A program made the translations under genes and the position numbers. From Actinobacillus genomosp. 1 (lineage in GTDB: Bacteria > Pseudomonadota > Gammaproteobacteria > Enterobacterales > Pasteurellaceae), in the NCBI RefSeq assembly GCF_029774175.1, contig NZ_CP103834.1, positions 1,684,501 through 1,748,500 on the forward strand: a stretch of DNA of 64,000 nucleotides, given 5' to 3'. This document shows, in pieces, positions 26,507 through 35,516 of this stretch; the stretch's first letter is position 1; every line of letters starts with the position of its first letter. Below the pieces are notes generated by a model. That model did not search any database. It had not been told where the DNA came from and saw only the letters and a list, made by a program, of their open reading frames with translations.

Positions 26507-26704
26507 AATAAGTTCCTTCGGATCCAATTTCGGATCTATTTTAGACAATCTATTCAAAAGCGTAAAGTTTTAGTATTCACTATTTAGCTAAAAATGGCAT
26601 TTTATTACAATAAAATACACTTTTTCTCTATAAGACTATTTTTTAATAAGTTAGTTTATGGCACAATACTATTACTTTATTGTACTACTTCAATAGGATA
26701 TTTT

Positions 26705-27907
26705 ATGCAAAAACAGCCAACACTTTTTGGTGGCGCTTGTATCATCGCCGGTGTCTGCGTAGGTGCAGGTATGCTTGGACTCCCGACTTCCGGTGCGGGA
26801 GCTTGGACAATGTGGTCTATTCTTGCACTGGCTTTCACCATGATTGTGATGACATTTTCCGGCTGGTTATTACTTGACGTCTATAAAAACTACGACCTAC
26901 GCGCGTCTTTCAATACCGTTACCAAAGACTTATTAGGTAATAAAATTAATGCGTTAAATAACCTTGCGGTCTATTTTGTCGGTGGGATTTTACTTTACGC
27001 TTACACAACCGCTTCCGGTGGGATTTTAGAAAATCTCACCAAATCGGTGATTGATTTCGGTGAATTCAGTTCACGTGTTTGGTCGGTACTATTCGTGCTG
27101 ATTTTCTCGTTCTTTGTATGGCACTCTACTCGCTTGGTAGATCGCATTTCGGTGCTATTAATTATCTTTATGGCACTTTCCTTTGCGTTCAGTATCTCGG
27201 GTCTGGTCAGTAATATTGATAGCAATATTTTATTCGACCAGCAAAATGAGAGCGGAGAATATGCCAAATACGCATTAGCGATGCTGCCGGTTGCACTAAC
27301 CTCTTTCGGCTACCACCACTCAGTCTCTTCAATGCGTGCTTATTACGGTGAAGTGAAAAAAGCAAAATATGCGATTGCCGGCGGAACTTTTATTGCGTTA
27401 GTGCTTTATTTACTGTGGGTGATCAGCATTTTCGGCAATTTACCGCGTGCGCAATTTGCACCGGTGATTGCAAGTAACGGTGATTTAGACGTGTTACTCA
27501 ATACGATTGGTGAAGTAGTGCAGTCGCCGTATGTGAAACAAGCGATCAATGCCTTTTCTATGGCGGCAATTCTGTCTTCTTTTATCGGAGTTGGGCTAGG
27601 TACGTTTGACTTCTTGGCGGATTTCTTCAAATTTGACAACAGCAAATTAGGCAGAAGCAAAGCATGGGCAGTAACTTTCTTACCTCCACTAGTATTCTCA
27701 TTACTTTCACCGCTCGGCTTTTTAAAAGCAATTGGTTACGCAGGTGCGGTGGCAACCCTTTGGACTTGTATGATTCCGGCGCTATTAGCCTATAAAGCGA
27801 AAAAAGGTAATCTGGTTATGATTGGATTGGTATTCTTATTCGGTGTTTGTACTGCGGTGTTCCATTTCCTTTCAATGTACGAAATGTTACCAATGTTTAA
27901 AGGCTAA
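26705..27907 (+). CDS. Aromatic amino acid permease (Mtr/TyrP/TnaB family)
   Basis: This 400-residue inner-membrane protein has about 11 membrane segments and the family's N-terminal motif FGGACIIAGVCVGAGMLGLP. It belongs to the hydroxy/aromatic amino acid permease family and should import tryptophan or tyrosine with protons. PVALTSFGYHHSVSSMRAYYG in the middle is typical of this family. The ATG at 26705 follows AATAGGATATTTT; the frame extends upstream without conserved features. Whether it prefers tryptophan or tyrosine cannot be told from sequence. Confidence 0.88.
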   Translation: MQKQPTLFGGACIIAGVCVGAGMLGLPTSGAGAWTMWSILALAFTMIVMTFSGWLLLDVYKNYDLRASFNTVTKDLLGNKINALNNLAVYFVGGILLYAYTTASGGILENLTKSVIDFGEFSSRVWSVLFVLIFSFFVWHSTRLVDRISVLLIIFMALSFAFSISGLVSNIDSNILFDQQNESGEYAKYALAMLPVALTSFGYHHSVSSMRAYYGEVKKAKYAIAGGTFIALVLYLLWVISIFGNLPRAQFAPVIASNGDLDVLLNTIGEVVQSPYVKQAINAFSMAAILSSFIGVGLGTFDFLADFFKFDNSKLGRSKAWAVTFLPPLVFSLLSPLGFLKAIGYAGAVATLWTCMIPALLAYKAKKGNLVMIGLVFLFGVCTAVFHFLSMYEMLPMFKG

Positions 27908-27940
27908 ACCATTTATTTCTAACCACAGAAAACAAAAAAT

Positions 27941-27973
27941 AAGGGGCAACCAATATTGCCCCTTTGTCTTTTT
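27941..27973. terminator. Terminator between the convergent permease and yfcZ-like genes
   Basis: AAGGGGCAA and TTGCCCCTT pair around a 6-base loop and are followed by TGTCTTTTT on the plus strand; A-rich sequence on the other side allows action on the minus strand as well. Confidence 0.85.
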
Positions 27974-28265
27974 ATCTGACCGCCATTTGGAATAATACCA
28001 CTTCCGCCTGACAACTAAATTCAATCCGCATTTGCATTAAAAACCCATCTTCAATCGGGCTAATGCTATGCTGAATAACACAAGCCTCGGTTTCCACCGA
28101 TTTTGCCTTTTCCGTGAAAAATTCGACCGCTTGTTGCGCTTGCGCTTCACTATCGTACACCGCTTCAAAGGCGATTTGGCGATCGCTATTATCCAACATT
28201 GAATCGCCTTTCAGCTTACACATATTATGTGCTTCCGCCGCTTTTTGTTGCATAGTTTTGTGCAT
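27972..28265 (-). CDS. YfcZ/YiiS family protein (DUF406)
   Basis: This 97-residue protein shows the family's pattern: NSDRQIAFEAVYDSEAQAQQAVEFFTEKAKSVETEACVI followed by the C-terminal FSCQAEVVLFQMAVR. Members occur in Escherichia coli (YfcZ, YiiS) and Haemophilus; no function is established. The ATG lies at 28263-28265 with GAGAGGAAAA upstream. It converges with the permease gene and overlaps the shared terminator at its end. Confidence 0.8.
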   Translation of the reverse strand: MHKTMQQKAAEAHNMCKLKGDSMLDNSDRQIAFEAVYDSEAQAQQAVEFFTEKAKSVETEACVIQHSISPIEDGFLMQMRIEFSCQAEVVLFQMAVR

Positions 28266-28400
28266 AAAATTTTCCTCTCTACCTTTAATACAAACCGAGG
28301 TTTGTACTCCTAATTAATAAAGTTTGTGTAATAAATAGATCATAGTCTAATTAGGAGTAAAATCCAAATAACTCATCCAACTTACCCATAAGGAGTGAAT

Positions 28401-29303
28401 ATGCAACACGTTAATCTTAGCCCGACACTTACCTTTAGTCGTCTTATTCAAGGTTTTTGGCGTTTGGATAAATGGCAACAGACCCCACAACAAACTTTAG
28501 CGTTTATTGAACAGTTATTGGAACTTGGTATTGATACCTTTGATCATGCGGCTTGTTACGGTGGTTTTACAACCGAAGAATCTTTCGGGAAAGCTCTCAC
28601 ATTAAATAAATCATTGCGTGACAAAATGACCTTAGTGACCAAATGTGGCATTTTGTACCCTAATAAAGCCCTACCGGAAATGAAAAGCCATCATTACGAT
28701 AACAGCTATCGTCATATTATTTGGTCGGCGGAACGTTCTCTGCAAAAATTACATACGGAACAACTTGATTTATTATTGATTCACCGCCTTTCGCCTTGTG
28801 CCGATCCGGAACAAATCGCACAAGCGTTTGACCAACTTTATCAGGAAGGTAAAGTCAAGAATTTCGGCGTATCCAATTATACGCCGGCTAAATTCTCAAT
28901 GTTGCAATCTTATGTCAATCAACCGTTAGTGACCAACCAAATTGAAATTTCGCCGTTACATTTAAAACCGTTTGATGACGGCAGTTTAGATTTCTTACTG
29001 GAAAAACGAATTAAACCGATGGCGTGGTCACCGTTTGCCGGTGGACGTTTGTTTGATCCATTAGACGAAAGAGGCGCAAGAGTTTCTCAAGCTTTATTGG
29101 AAATCGGCGAACAAAAAGGCGAAAGTCGTTTAGAAGTATTGGCATTGGCTTGGTTATTAGCCCATCCGGCAAAAATTATGCCGATTTTAGGTTCGGGTAA
29201 AATTGAAAGAGTGCGTAGTGCAAGCGATGCGTTACAGCTTTCGTTTAGTGAAGAAGAGTGGATTAAAGTTTATGTCGCCGCCCAAGGCTTTGATATTCCG
29301 TAG
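28401..29303 (+). CDS. Aldo/keto reductase (YdhF-like)
   Basis: This 300-residue TIM-barrel oxidoreductase has the catalytic tetrad: Asp and Tyr in GIDTFDHAACYGG, Lys in LVTKCG, His in LLIHRLSP. The cofactor part, ILGSGKIERVRSA, is typical of NADPH binding. Substrate is unknown. The ATG at 28401 was chosen since AAGGAG lies 5 bases before it; an in-frame GTG two codons earlier overlaps that ribosome site. An uptake-signal hairpin follows. Confidence 0.88.
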   Translation: MQHVNLSPTLTFSRLIQGFWRLDKWQQTPQQTLAFIEQLLELGIDTFDHAACYGGFTTEESFGKALTLNKSLRDKMTLVTKCGILYPNKALPEMKSHHYDNSYRHIIWSAERSLQKLHTEQLDLLLIHRLSPCADPEQIAQAFDQLYQEGKVKNFGVSNYTPAKFSMLQSYVNQPLVTNQIEISPLHLKPFDDGSLDFLLEKRIKPMAWSPFAGGRLFDPLDERGARVSQALLEIGEQKGESRLEVLALAWLLAHPAKIMPILGSGKIERVRSASDALQLSFSEEEWIKVYVAAQGFDIP

Positions 29304-29307
29304 ATAA

Positions 29308-29353
29308 GCAAGCGGTCGGATTTTGCTAAAAACTCACAAAATCCGACCGCTTG
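29308..29353. terminator. Uptake-signal inverted pair between convergent genes
   Basis: CAAGCGGTCGGATTTTG and CAAAATCCGACCGCTTG are perfect reverse complements around a short loop. It lies between two convergent genes. Confidence 0.88.
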
Positions 29354-29356
29354 AAA

Positions 29357-31132
29357 TTATTTATACATCGATTCAATCTGCTTACGATAACGTTCTAAAA
29401 TTACTTTACGGCGTAATTTTAACGTCGGTGTAATTTCTTCCATTTTTACGCTGAACGCTTGCGGCAACAGAGTAAATTTCTTGATTTGTTCAAAGTGTGC
29501 CAACTCTTTTTGTAATTCATTGATACGCTTTTCAAATAACTGCACAATTTCCGAATGTTTAACCAATTCCATCCGGTCTTGATATTTGATATTTAGCTGT
29601 TTAGCGTATTCTTCAAGGCTTTCAAAACACGGAACGATTAAAGCGGAAACGTATTTCTTCGCATCGGCAATAATCGCAATTTGCTCGATAAATTTATCTT
29701 TACCGATTTTGCCTTCGATATATTGCGGTGCAATATATTTGCCGTTTGAAGTTTTCATTAGTTCTTTGATACGGTCAGTAATATATAAATTACCTTGCGC
29801 ATCAAATTCACCGGCATCACCGGTTTTTAAGAAGCCATCTTCGGTAAAGGCAAGAGTCGTTTCTTCCGGGCGTTTGTAGTAGCCACGCATGACCATTCCG
29901 CCACGGACGAGAATCTCATTATTTTCACCGATTTTTACTTCAGCATTTGGCATTAAACGCCCGATTGAGTTCGGTTCAAATTGCTCGTCCGCCCAACAAG
30001 AAACGGTGGCGGTGGTTTCGGTCATACCGTAGCCCAATTTGATATTCACACCGATTGCTTGGAAAAATTTCCCAATGGTAGGCTCTAATTTTGCACCACC
30101 GCACGGCATCATACGGATTCGTCCGCCTAATAAGGCACGTAATTTATTTAATACCAATTTATCCGCTAATTTATAGGATAACGTATTTTTCTGTTTTTTC
30201 TCGCCGACCGAAATCGCCCATTTAAATAATGCTCTGCGGTGAACCGGGGCTTTGTTCACTTTATCCCAAATCGCACTATACATTTTTTCATATAAGCGAG
30301 GCACTGCACACATTAAAGTCGGTTTCACTTCATTTAATGCATTACGTACTTCGTTAGTATCTTCCAAATAACACACCGTTGCACCGCGATAAAGTACATA
30401 AGCCACCCAAGCTCGTTCAAAAATATGTGAAAACGGCAGGAAAGATAATGAAACGTCATTTTCATCAATTTTCGGCAAGGCTAAATCGTGGGCGTGTAGC
30501 TGATGTGCAATATTGGCATAATCTAACATGACTCCTTTCGGCTCGCCGGTTGTACCGGAGGTATAAATGAGAGTAAATAAATCCGAAAGGTTTTTATCAG
30601 CAAGACGCTGGCTTAATTCTTCTTGTTTATCTTGAGAAGCATAGGCAAGAAAATCTTGCCAGTTTTCGACTTTGGTATGGGTAAGCGGTCGAATTTGACT
30701 GATTTCTTGCGATTTCATACACACGATTTTTTCCAGTAACGGGCAATTATCCGCTACTTCTAAAGCCGCTTCCAGTTGCTCGTGATCGCCGACAAACAGA
30801 ATACGAATATCCGCATGATTAAGGATAAATTCCGCTTGTTTAGCGGTATTGGTTGCGTAAATCGGCACGGTTACCGCACGGATTTGTAATGCGCCGAAAT
30901 CGGCAATGGTCCATTGCGGCATATTATGCGCAAAAATAGCGATTTTTTGCTGTACTTCAATACCGTGAGCTAAGAGTGCGAGAGAGAATTGATCAACGGA
31001 CTGTTGGAAAGATTGCCATGAAATATCTTGCCAAATTTGCTGTGCTTTATAACGTAAAGCGGTTCTGGTAGCGAATTGTTCGGCACGTCGGCGTACTTGG
31101 TCAATAAGGTGGTAATTCGGTTGATTAGTCAT
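29357..31132 (-). CDS. fadD: Long-chain acyl-CoA synthetase (AMP-forming)
   Basis: This 591-residue enzyme has the adenylate-forming motifs LIYTSGTTGEPKGVMLDY, GYGMTETTATVSC, and FLKTGDAGEFDAQGNLYITDRIKELMKTSNGKYIAP (GD and KELMK regions). It activates fatty acids to acyl-CoA, with AMP and pyrophosphate as products. The form resembles the FadD15-like proteins found in Haemophilus. It is a single gene flanked by uptake-signal hairpins. Symbol is assigned by family, not by proven substrate range. Confidence 0.85.
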   Translation of the reverse strand: MTNQPNYHLIDQVRRRAEQFATRTALRYKAQQIWQDISWQSFQQSVDQFSLALLAHGIEVQQKIAIFAHNMPQWTIADFGALQIRAVTVPIYATNTAKQAEFILNHADIRILFVGDHEQLEAALEVADNCPLLEKIVCMKSQEISQIRPLTHTKVENWQDFLAYASQDKQEELSQRLADKNLSDLFTLIYTSGTTGEPKGVMLDYANIAHQLHAHDLALPKIDENDVSLSFLPFSHIFERAWVAYVLYRGATVCYLEDTNEVRNALNEVKPTLMCAVPRLYEKMYSAIWDKVNKAPVHRRALFKWAISVGEKKQKNTLSYKLADKLVLNKLRALLGGRIRMMPCGGAKLEPTIGKFFQAIGVNIKLGYGMTETTATVSCWADEQFEPNSIGRLMPNAEVKIGENNEILVRGGMVMRGYYKRPEETTLAFTEDGFLKTGDAGEFDAQGNLYITDRIKELMKTSNGKYIAPQYIEGKIGKDKFIEQIAIIADAKKYVSALIVPCFESLEEYAKQLNIKYQDRMELVKHSEIVQLFEKRINELQKELAHFEQIKKFTLLPQAFSVKMEEITPTLKLRRKVILERYRKQIESMYK

Positions 31133-31249
31133 ATTAAGTTATTCGTTATTATTTCGGCTTACAACTGTTCGCTAATATAAAATGTAATACCTTAAAATGC
31201 TAGTAATTTGTGTACGGCTGTGCGCTGAAATAGTGAGTTTGCTCAAAAA

Positions 31250-31310
31250 GCAAGCGGTCAAATTTTCAGATAAATTTGCAACATTTCCGAAAAATCCGAC
31301 CGCTTGTCTT
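31250..31310. repeat. Inverted uptake-signal pair between mqo and fadD
   Basis: CAAGCGGTCAAATTTTC and AAAAATCCGACCGCTTG are opposed across about 30 bases. It lies 3 bases past the mqo stop codon (minus strand). Confidence 0.75.
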
Positions 31311-31312
31311 TT

Positions 31313-32788
31313 TTAATTTTCTAACGCTAAAACCCGATCTACACGCTGCTTAATTTGTGCATAGAGCTGCGGTTCGTTACGCAATGTTTTTCCGTAAGAA
31401 GGCAACATTTGTACGAGTTTGGTTTGCCACTGAGGTAACTCGCTCGCAAAACATGCGACTAACACGTCTAACATCGCTTTTACCGAAGTTGAAGCCCCCG
31501 GCGAAGCACCTAATAATGCGGCGAGCGAACCGTCTTCCGCACGAATCACCTCGGTACCGAAACGCATTTCTCCGCCTTTAATGACTTGTACTCGCTGTCC
31601 CGCCACTAAAACGTCCCAGTCTTCGTCTTTTGCATCCGGTATAAACTCACGCAAATCCGCCATACGCTGTGACTTAGTGAGCATAGCTTGCTTCATTAAA
31701 TAATGGGCTAGCGGTAAATTTTTAATACCGGCTTTGGTTACGGAACAAAAATTACTCGGGGTAACTGAAGTCGGAAGATCTAGAACACTACCCTGTTTTA
31801 GAAATTTCAATGTAAAGCCGGCGAAAGGTCCGAATAATAGCGACTGTTTACCTTCAATAAAACGGGTATCCAAATGAGGTACCGACATCGGCGGCGCACC
31901 TAATTTCGCTTTACCATAAACTTTCGCATTATGTTTAGCTATCACTTCCGGATTATTACACACCATAAATAAACCGCTTACCGGAAAACCGCCGACATTT
32001 TTACCGTCGGTGATGCCGGATTTTTGCAGTAAAGGCAACGCACCGCCGCCACCGCCGATAAACACGAATTTACTACGATGCACTCGCTTTTGACCTTGCT
32101 GATCTACAACGGTTAGTTTCCACTCGCCGTTCGCTAAACGTTGTATATTTTTAACCGTATTATTTAAATTTAACTCCGCTTTTTGCTTCACTAAATAATC
32201 AAACAATTTTCGAGTCAGCTCACCGAAGTTTACATCCGTTCCGTATGAGATATAGCTTGCGGCTAACGTTTCATTCGCCTTACGGTTTTGCATCATCAAC
32301 GGCATCCATTGCGCAAGTTGTTGATGATCTCGACTGAACTGCATACCGGCAAATAAATGACTTTTCGCTAAATTCTGATAACGCTTTTGTAAAAACTGCG
32401 CATTTTGTTCGCCTTGAACAAAACTGATATGCGGAATACGGTGAATAAATTCCCTCGGCTGTTGGATTTTACCCGCTTCAACCAAATAGCTCCAAAGTTG
32501 CAACGAAAGCTGGAAATCTTCACAGATTTTAACGGCACGCTCGACCGAAACTTCGCCGTTTGCTTTCTGTTCGGTATAATTTAGCTCGCATAATGCAGAA
32601 TGTCCGGTTCCGGCATTATTCCATTCATTTGAACTTTCTAAACCGACTGCCGAAAGCTTTTCAAAAATCGCAAGACTTTTTTCCGGTGCCAATTCGGTTA
32701 AAAATGCGCCGAGCGTTCCACTCATAATCCCTGCACCAATCAGCGTTACATCAGAATAACTTTCTAAAGCAGAGCTAGAATCTTGCAT
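31313..32788 (-). CDS. mqo: Malate:quinone oxidoreductase
   Basis: This 491-residue FAD enzyme oxidises malate to oxaloacetate and passes electrons to quinone at the inner membrane. The FAD-binding motif VTLIGAGIMSGTLGAFLTEL is at the N terminus; NEWNNAGTGHSALCELNYT, FVFIGGGGGALPLLQKSGI, and LLGASPGASTSVKAMLDVL are typical Mqo blocks. A CRP site and a TATAAT -10 lie just upstream in class II geometry, so expression should rise when cAMP-CRP is active. Confidence 0.95.
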   Translation of the reverse strand: MQDSSSALESYSDVTLIGAGIMSGTLGAFLTELAPEKSLAIFEKLSAVGLESSNEWNNAGTGHSALCELNYTEQKANGEVSVERAVKICEDFQLSLQLWSYLVEAGKIQQPREFIHRIPHISFVQGEQNAQFLQKRYQNLAKSHLFAGMQFSRDHQQLAQWMPLMMQNRKANETLAASYISYGTDVNFGELTRKLFDYLVKQKAELNLNNTVKNIQRLANGEWKLTVVDQQGQKRVHRSKFVFIGGGGGALPLLQKSGITDGKNVGGFPVSGLFMVCNNPEVIAKHNAKVYGKAKLGAPPMSVPHLDTRFIEGKQSLLFGPFAGFTLKFLKQGSVLDLPTSVTPSNFCSVTKAGIKNLPLAHYLMKQAMLTKSQRMADLREFIPDAKDEDWDVLVAGQRVQVIKGGEMRFGTEVIRAEDGSLAALLGASPGASTSVKAMLDVLVACFASELPQWQTKLVQMLPSYGKTLRNEPQLYAQIKQRVDRVLALEN

Positions 32789-32822
32789 AATGTTCCCTTT
32801 TATTGTGTTAATTTTTTGTGAA

Positions 32823-32868
32823 ATTATATCGTGAATAGATTAACATAAGTGTGAACAAGATCACATTT
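32823..32868 (-). promoter_or_regulatory. CRP-dependent promoter of mqo
   Basis: TGTGAACAAGATCACA (32850-32865) has both perfect CRP half-sites. On the minus strand a TATAAT -10 lies at 32823-32828, placing the CRP centre about 41.5 bases upstream of the predicted transcription start, the class II position. Confidence 0.8.
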
Positions 32869-32895
32869 TTAGCACAATTCACTAAATTCGCTTGA

Positions 32896-33309
32896 TTAAT
32901 GATAACGCCCTTTAAAAGAATTTACCGCTGCAATCAGAAAAAATAAACCGAACAGAAAATCACCGAAACCGTAGCTGGCAAAGAAACAGAACATCAACAT
33001 GGATTGACCGGCTAACACGTCCAATTTTTCCGGTGTGGTTGCCAGCCAATATAACCATGCGCCAGCATATAGCATTTTTTCCAAACAAAAGACTACGACT
33101 AAATAAGGTACGTTCCAAAACGAACGAGCAACCGATAGGTAAGCTAATCCCCATAAAATAATCGCAATTTGCCCTAACCATGAAAACACAATAGGGTCGT
33201 TTTCCATCAAGGTTCGATCGGTAAAGAATTGGGTAAAACCTAAAATACCGACTAAATTATAAATTCCGGCTAAAATAAATCCTTGAGTGGCGGATTGCCG
33301 ACTTAACAT
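32896..33309 (-). CDS. Small membrane protein of unknown function
   Basis: This 137-residue protein has about four membrane segments (GFILAGIYNLVGILGFTQFF; FSWLGQIAIILWGLAYLSVA; LVVVFCLEKMLYAGAWLYWL; FGDFLFGLFFLIAAVNSF). I do not recognise the family. The ATG at 33307-33309 was chosen since GAAGGAG lies at good distance; the frame extends 14 codons upstream without support. It lies upstream of mqo on the same strand but mqo has its own promoter. Confidence 0.7.
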   Translation of the reverse strand: MLSRQSATQGFILAGIYNLVGILGFTQFFTDRTLMENDPIVFSWLGQIAIILWGLAYLSVARSFWNVPYLVVVFCLEKMLYAGAWLYWLATTPEKLDVLAGQSMLMFCFFASYGFGDFLFGLFFLIAAVNSFKGRYH

Positions 33310-33611
33310 AAATACTCCTTCTTTATTACTTGTGACGATTGCTTTCAACAACGTTTTACGGTTGAAACTTCATATCGGTATTTTATAACAACATCTTCTT
33401 TCGATTCAAAATTTCAACAGGATAAAATATGCTTTTATATTAGTAAAGGTGCTTGGTTTATCCCTTGTTGCCTCTCTCACATAGAAATAAAGCGCATATA
33501 TTTTCCGTACCGTGATAAATAAACGTGATTGTTTCAGTATGAACTATCGAACTTGACGATAGACATCTTGTCACACAAGATAATCCTATCTATTGATCAT
33601 TTGGAGTATAT
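33310..33611. other. Intergenic region with small inverted repeats
   Basis: AT-rich spacer between divergent genes. It contains two short hairpins, CTATCG/CGATAG (33545-33563) and TCTTGT/ACAAGA (about 33565-33580). No gene, convincing promoter or regulator site could be assigned. Confidence 0.4.
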
Positions 33612-33953
33612 ATGAAATTAATTACCAAGATTTTGGCTATTACCGCATTATCCGTTTCTATTTCCGCAAACGCTTTAACCCGTTCTCAGCATGATACCGC
33701 CGTCGGAGCGGTTATTGGCGGAGTTGCCGGAGCCGTAATGGGTAACGATATTCCTTCTACGGTTGCAGGTGCTGCTTTAGGCGGAGTGGTAGGCAGTCAA
33801 TGGAATGCTGGCAAACTGGAAAACAATAACCGTCATCACAAATATAGAAAAATACATCGTGACGACCGACGTAAATATCACAAAAAAGTACGTCACTCAC
33901 ATCGCTATTATGATAACGGATGGCATAAAGGTCGCTATAAACACCGCGATTAG
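33612..33953 (+). CDS. Secreted glycine-zipper protein with basic His-rich tail
   Basis: This 113-residue protein has a signal peptide (MKLITKILAITALSVSISANA), a glycine-zipper segment of small residues (AVGAVIGGVAGAVMGN, then VAGAALGGVVGSQ) that could pack in a membrane, and a C-terminal tail of about 50 residues rich in His, Lys, Arg and Tyr (RHHKYRKIHRDDRRKYHKK). The tail could bind metal or nucleic acid/polyanions, but that is speculation. AGGAG lies upstream of the ATG (TTGGAGTATAT). The function is unknown. Confidence 0.75.
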   Translation: MKLITKILAITALSVSISANALTRSQHDTAVGAVIGGVAGAVMGNDIPSTVAGAALGGVVGSQWNAGKLENNNRHHKYRKIHRDDRRKYHKKVRHSHRYYDNGWHKGRYKHRD

Positions 33954-33993
33954 GTAAAATATCATACCATCCGATACTTTTGAAAAAATCATT

Positions 33994-34419
33994 ATGCCGA
34001 TGAGCCGTTTAGAGCGTATTTTTCACGCATTACTGTTTGAAACTTTTGCGATCCTTTTTACCCTAATCGGAATGAGTTTACTCACTACTCATCAAACAGG
34101 AATACTTACCGGCACTATTGTTTCCATATCTGTGGTAGCGGTAGTTTGGAATATGATTTTCAACACAATATTTGACCGGTTTTTCACCGCACCTCGAGAA
34201 ACGAGAGGTACAATCTTACGCATTTTTCATACTTTAGCTTTTGAAGGCGGCTTACTCATTTTCACCATTCCTTTAGTCGCTTATATGTTAAATGTAAACT
34301 GGTGGGCCGCATTTGTGATGGACATTGGTATGACGATGTTTGTTGTGGTTTATACGTTCTTTTTCAACCTAGTTTATGATCATATTAGAGCTTGGTTCAT
34401 TACTCGTAAAACGGTTTAA
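33994..34419 (+). CDS. PACE-family efflux protein (AceI-like)
   Basis: This 141-residue inner-membrane protein has four helices in two tandem repeats of the BTP (bacterial transmembrane pair) domain: RIFHALLFETFAI with WNMIFNTIFDRFF, then RIFHTLAFEGGLL with YTFFFNLVYDHIR. The conserved membrane glutamate of the first helix (FETF, near residue 16) is present. The family includes the Acinetobacter AceI chlorhexidine exporter; natural substrates are thought to be small amines. The gene follows the glycine-zipper gene by 40 bases. The ribosome site is weak. Confidence 0.85.
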   Translation: MPMSRLERIFHALLFETFAILFTLIGMSLLTTHQTGILTGTIVSISVVAVVWNMIFNTIFDRFFTAPRETRGTILRIFHTLAFEGGLLIFTIPLVAYMLNVNWWAAFVMDIGMTMFVVVYTFFFNLVYDHIRAWFITRKTV

Positions 34420-34431
34420 GCGGCTATAAAA

Positions 34432-34476
34432 AAAGCGGTACGCTTTGCAAAAAATCTTGCAAAACATACCGCTTGG
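34432..34476. terminator. Uptake-signal inverted pair between the PACE gene and mglC
   Basis: AAGCGGTACGCTTTGCAA and TTGCAAAACATACCGCTT pair imperfectly. It separates the convergent PACE and mgl transcripts. Confidence 0.75.
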
Positions 34477-34489
34477 ACAAGGACAATCT

Positions 34490-35500
34490 TTATTTTTTCT
34501 TCGCGTATTTGAGCGAGTCAATCGCCACTGCAAGCACGATAATGCCGCCTTTAATAATATATTGCCAGTATGGGTTCACGCCGATATAAGTTAAACCGTA
34601 GTTAATTACGGTAAAGATAATCACCCCGGTAACCACACCGATAATCGTACCGACACCACCGGCAAATGAAACGCCACCAACCACACAAGCCGCAATCGCA
34701 TCCATTTCATACATAAAGCCGAGGTTATTGGTTGCCGAACCGATACGACCCGCTTCTAACATACCGCCGAACGCATAGAACACACCGGATAACATATAAA
34801 TACCCATTAGGTTAAGCGGGACATTTACCCCTGAAACACGCGCCGCTTCCGGGTTACCGCCGATTGCAAAAATGTTTTTACCAAAACGGGTTTTATTCCA
34901 AAGCGTCCACATAATTAATGTAGCAACTACCGCATAAATCGTGATATACGAAAGTTTAAAATCACCGAAACGGAAGAAACCTTGAGCGAAGGTTGAGAAG
35001 CTATCGCTAAAACCTGCAATCGGTGAGCCGCCTACCGCATCATAATAAAGCGAGTTGATACCATAGACGATAATCATTGTACCCATGGTGGCAATAAACG
35101 GCGTTACATTGAGATACGCAATAACAAAACCGTTTAATAACCCGATAACCGCACCGATTGCACATACGGCAAGAATAACCACCGGAATCGGAATTTCAGC
35201 TAAGTTCGGGAAAACTCGGTTCATATTTTCCATCGATTGCATTAAGGTTGCGGTAATTACCGCTGCCAGCCCCACCTGACGACCGGCGGATAAGTCGGTA
35301 CCTTGCGTTACGATTAAACCGGCAACCCCTAGTGCGATAATTAAACGTACGGAAGATTGCGATAAAATGTTACTGAAGTTACGTAAACTTAAGAAACTCG
35401 GGTCTTGTAAGATAATAATGATTAATAAAATTAATAATACAAAATAAATCGCATTTTGTTTGAAAAAATCCATGGTGCGATTCTGTTTTAAAGCGGACAT
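34490..35500 (-). CDS. mglC: Galactose/methyl-galactoside ABC transporter permease
   Basis: This 336-residue inner-membrane protein has about 8-10 membrane segments and motifs of the ribose/galactose permease class: DLSAGRQVGLAAV near residue 70, and GGNPEAARVSGVNVPLNLMGIYMLSG, the cytoplasmic loop that meets the ATPase. It is the third gene of mglBAC, 16 bases after mglA. A GGAG ribosome site lies before the ATG. Confidence 0.95.
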   Translation of the reverse strand: MSALKQNRTMDFFKQNAIYFVLLILLIIIILQDPSFLSLRNFSNILSQSSVRLIIALGVAGLIVTQGTDLSAGRQVGLAAVITATLMQSMENMNRVFPNLAEIPIPVVILAVCAIGAVIGLLNGFVIAYLNVTPFIATMGTMIIVYGINSLYYDAVGGSPIAGFSDSFSTFAQGFFRFGDFKLSYITIYAVVATLIMWTLWNKTRFGKNIFAIGGNPEAARVSGVNVPLNLMGIYMLSGVFYAFGGMLEAGRIGSATNNLGFMYEMDAIAACVVGGVSFAGGVGTIIGVVTGVIIFTVINYGLTYIGVNPYWQYIIKGGIIVLAVAIDSLKYAKKK

Positions 35501-35516
35501 ACTTCACTCCTTGCTT

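Noticed and set aside
33585..33605. FNR site before the glycine-zipper gene
   Set aside because: Only one half (TTGATC) is present; the other half does not match ATCAA.
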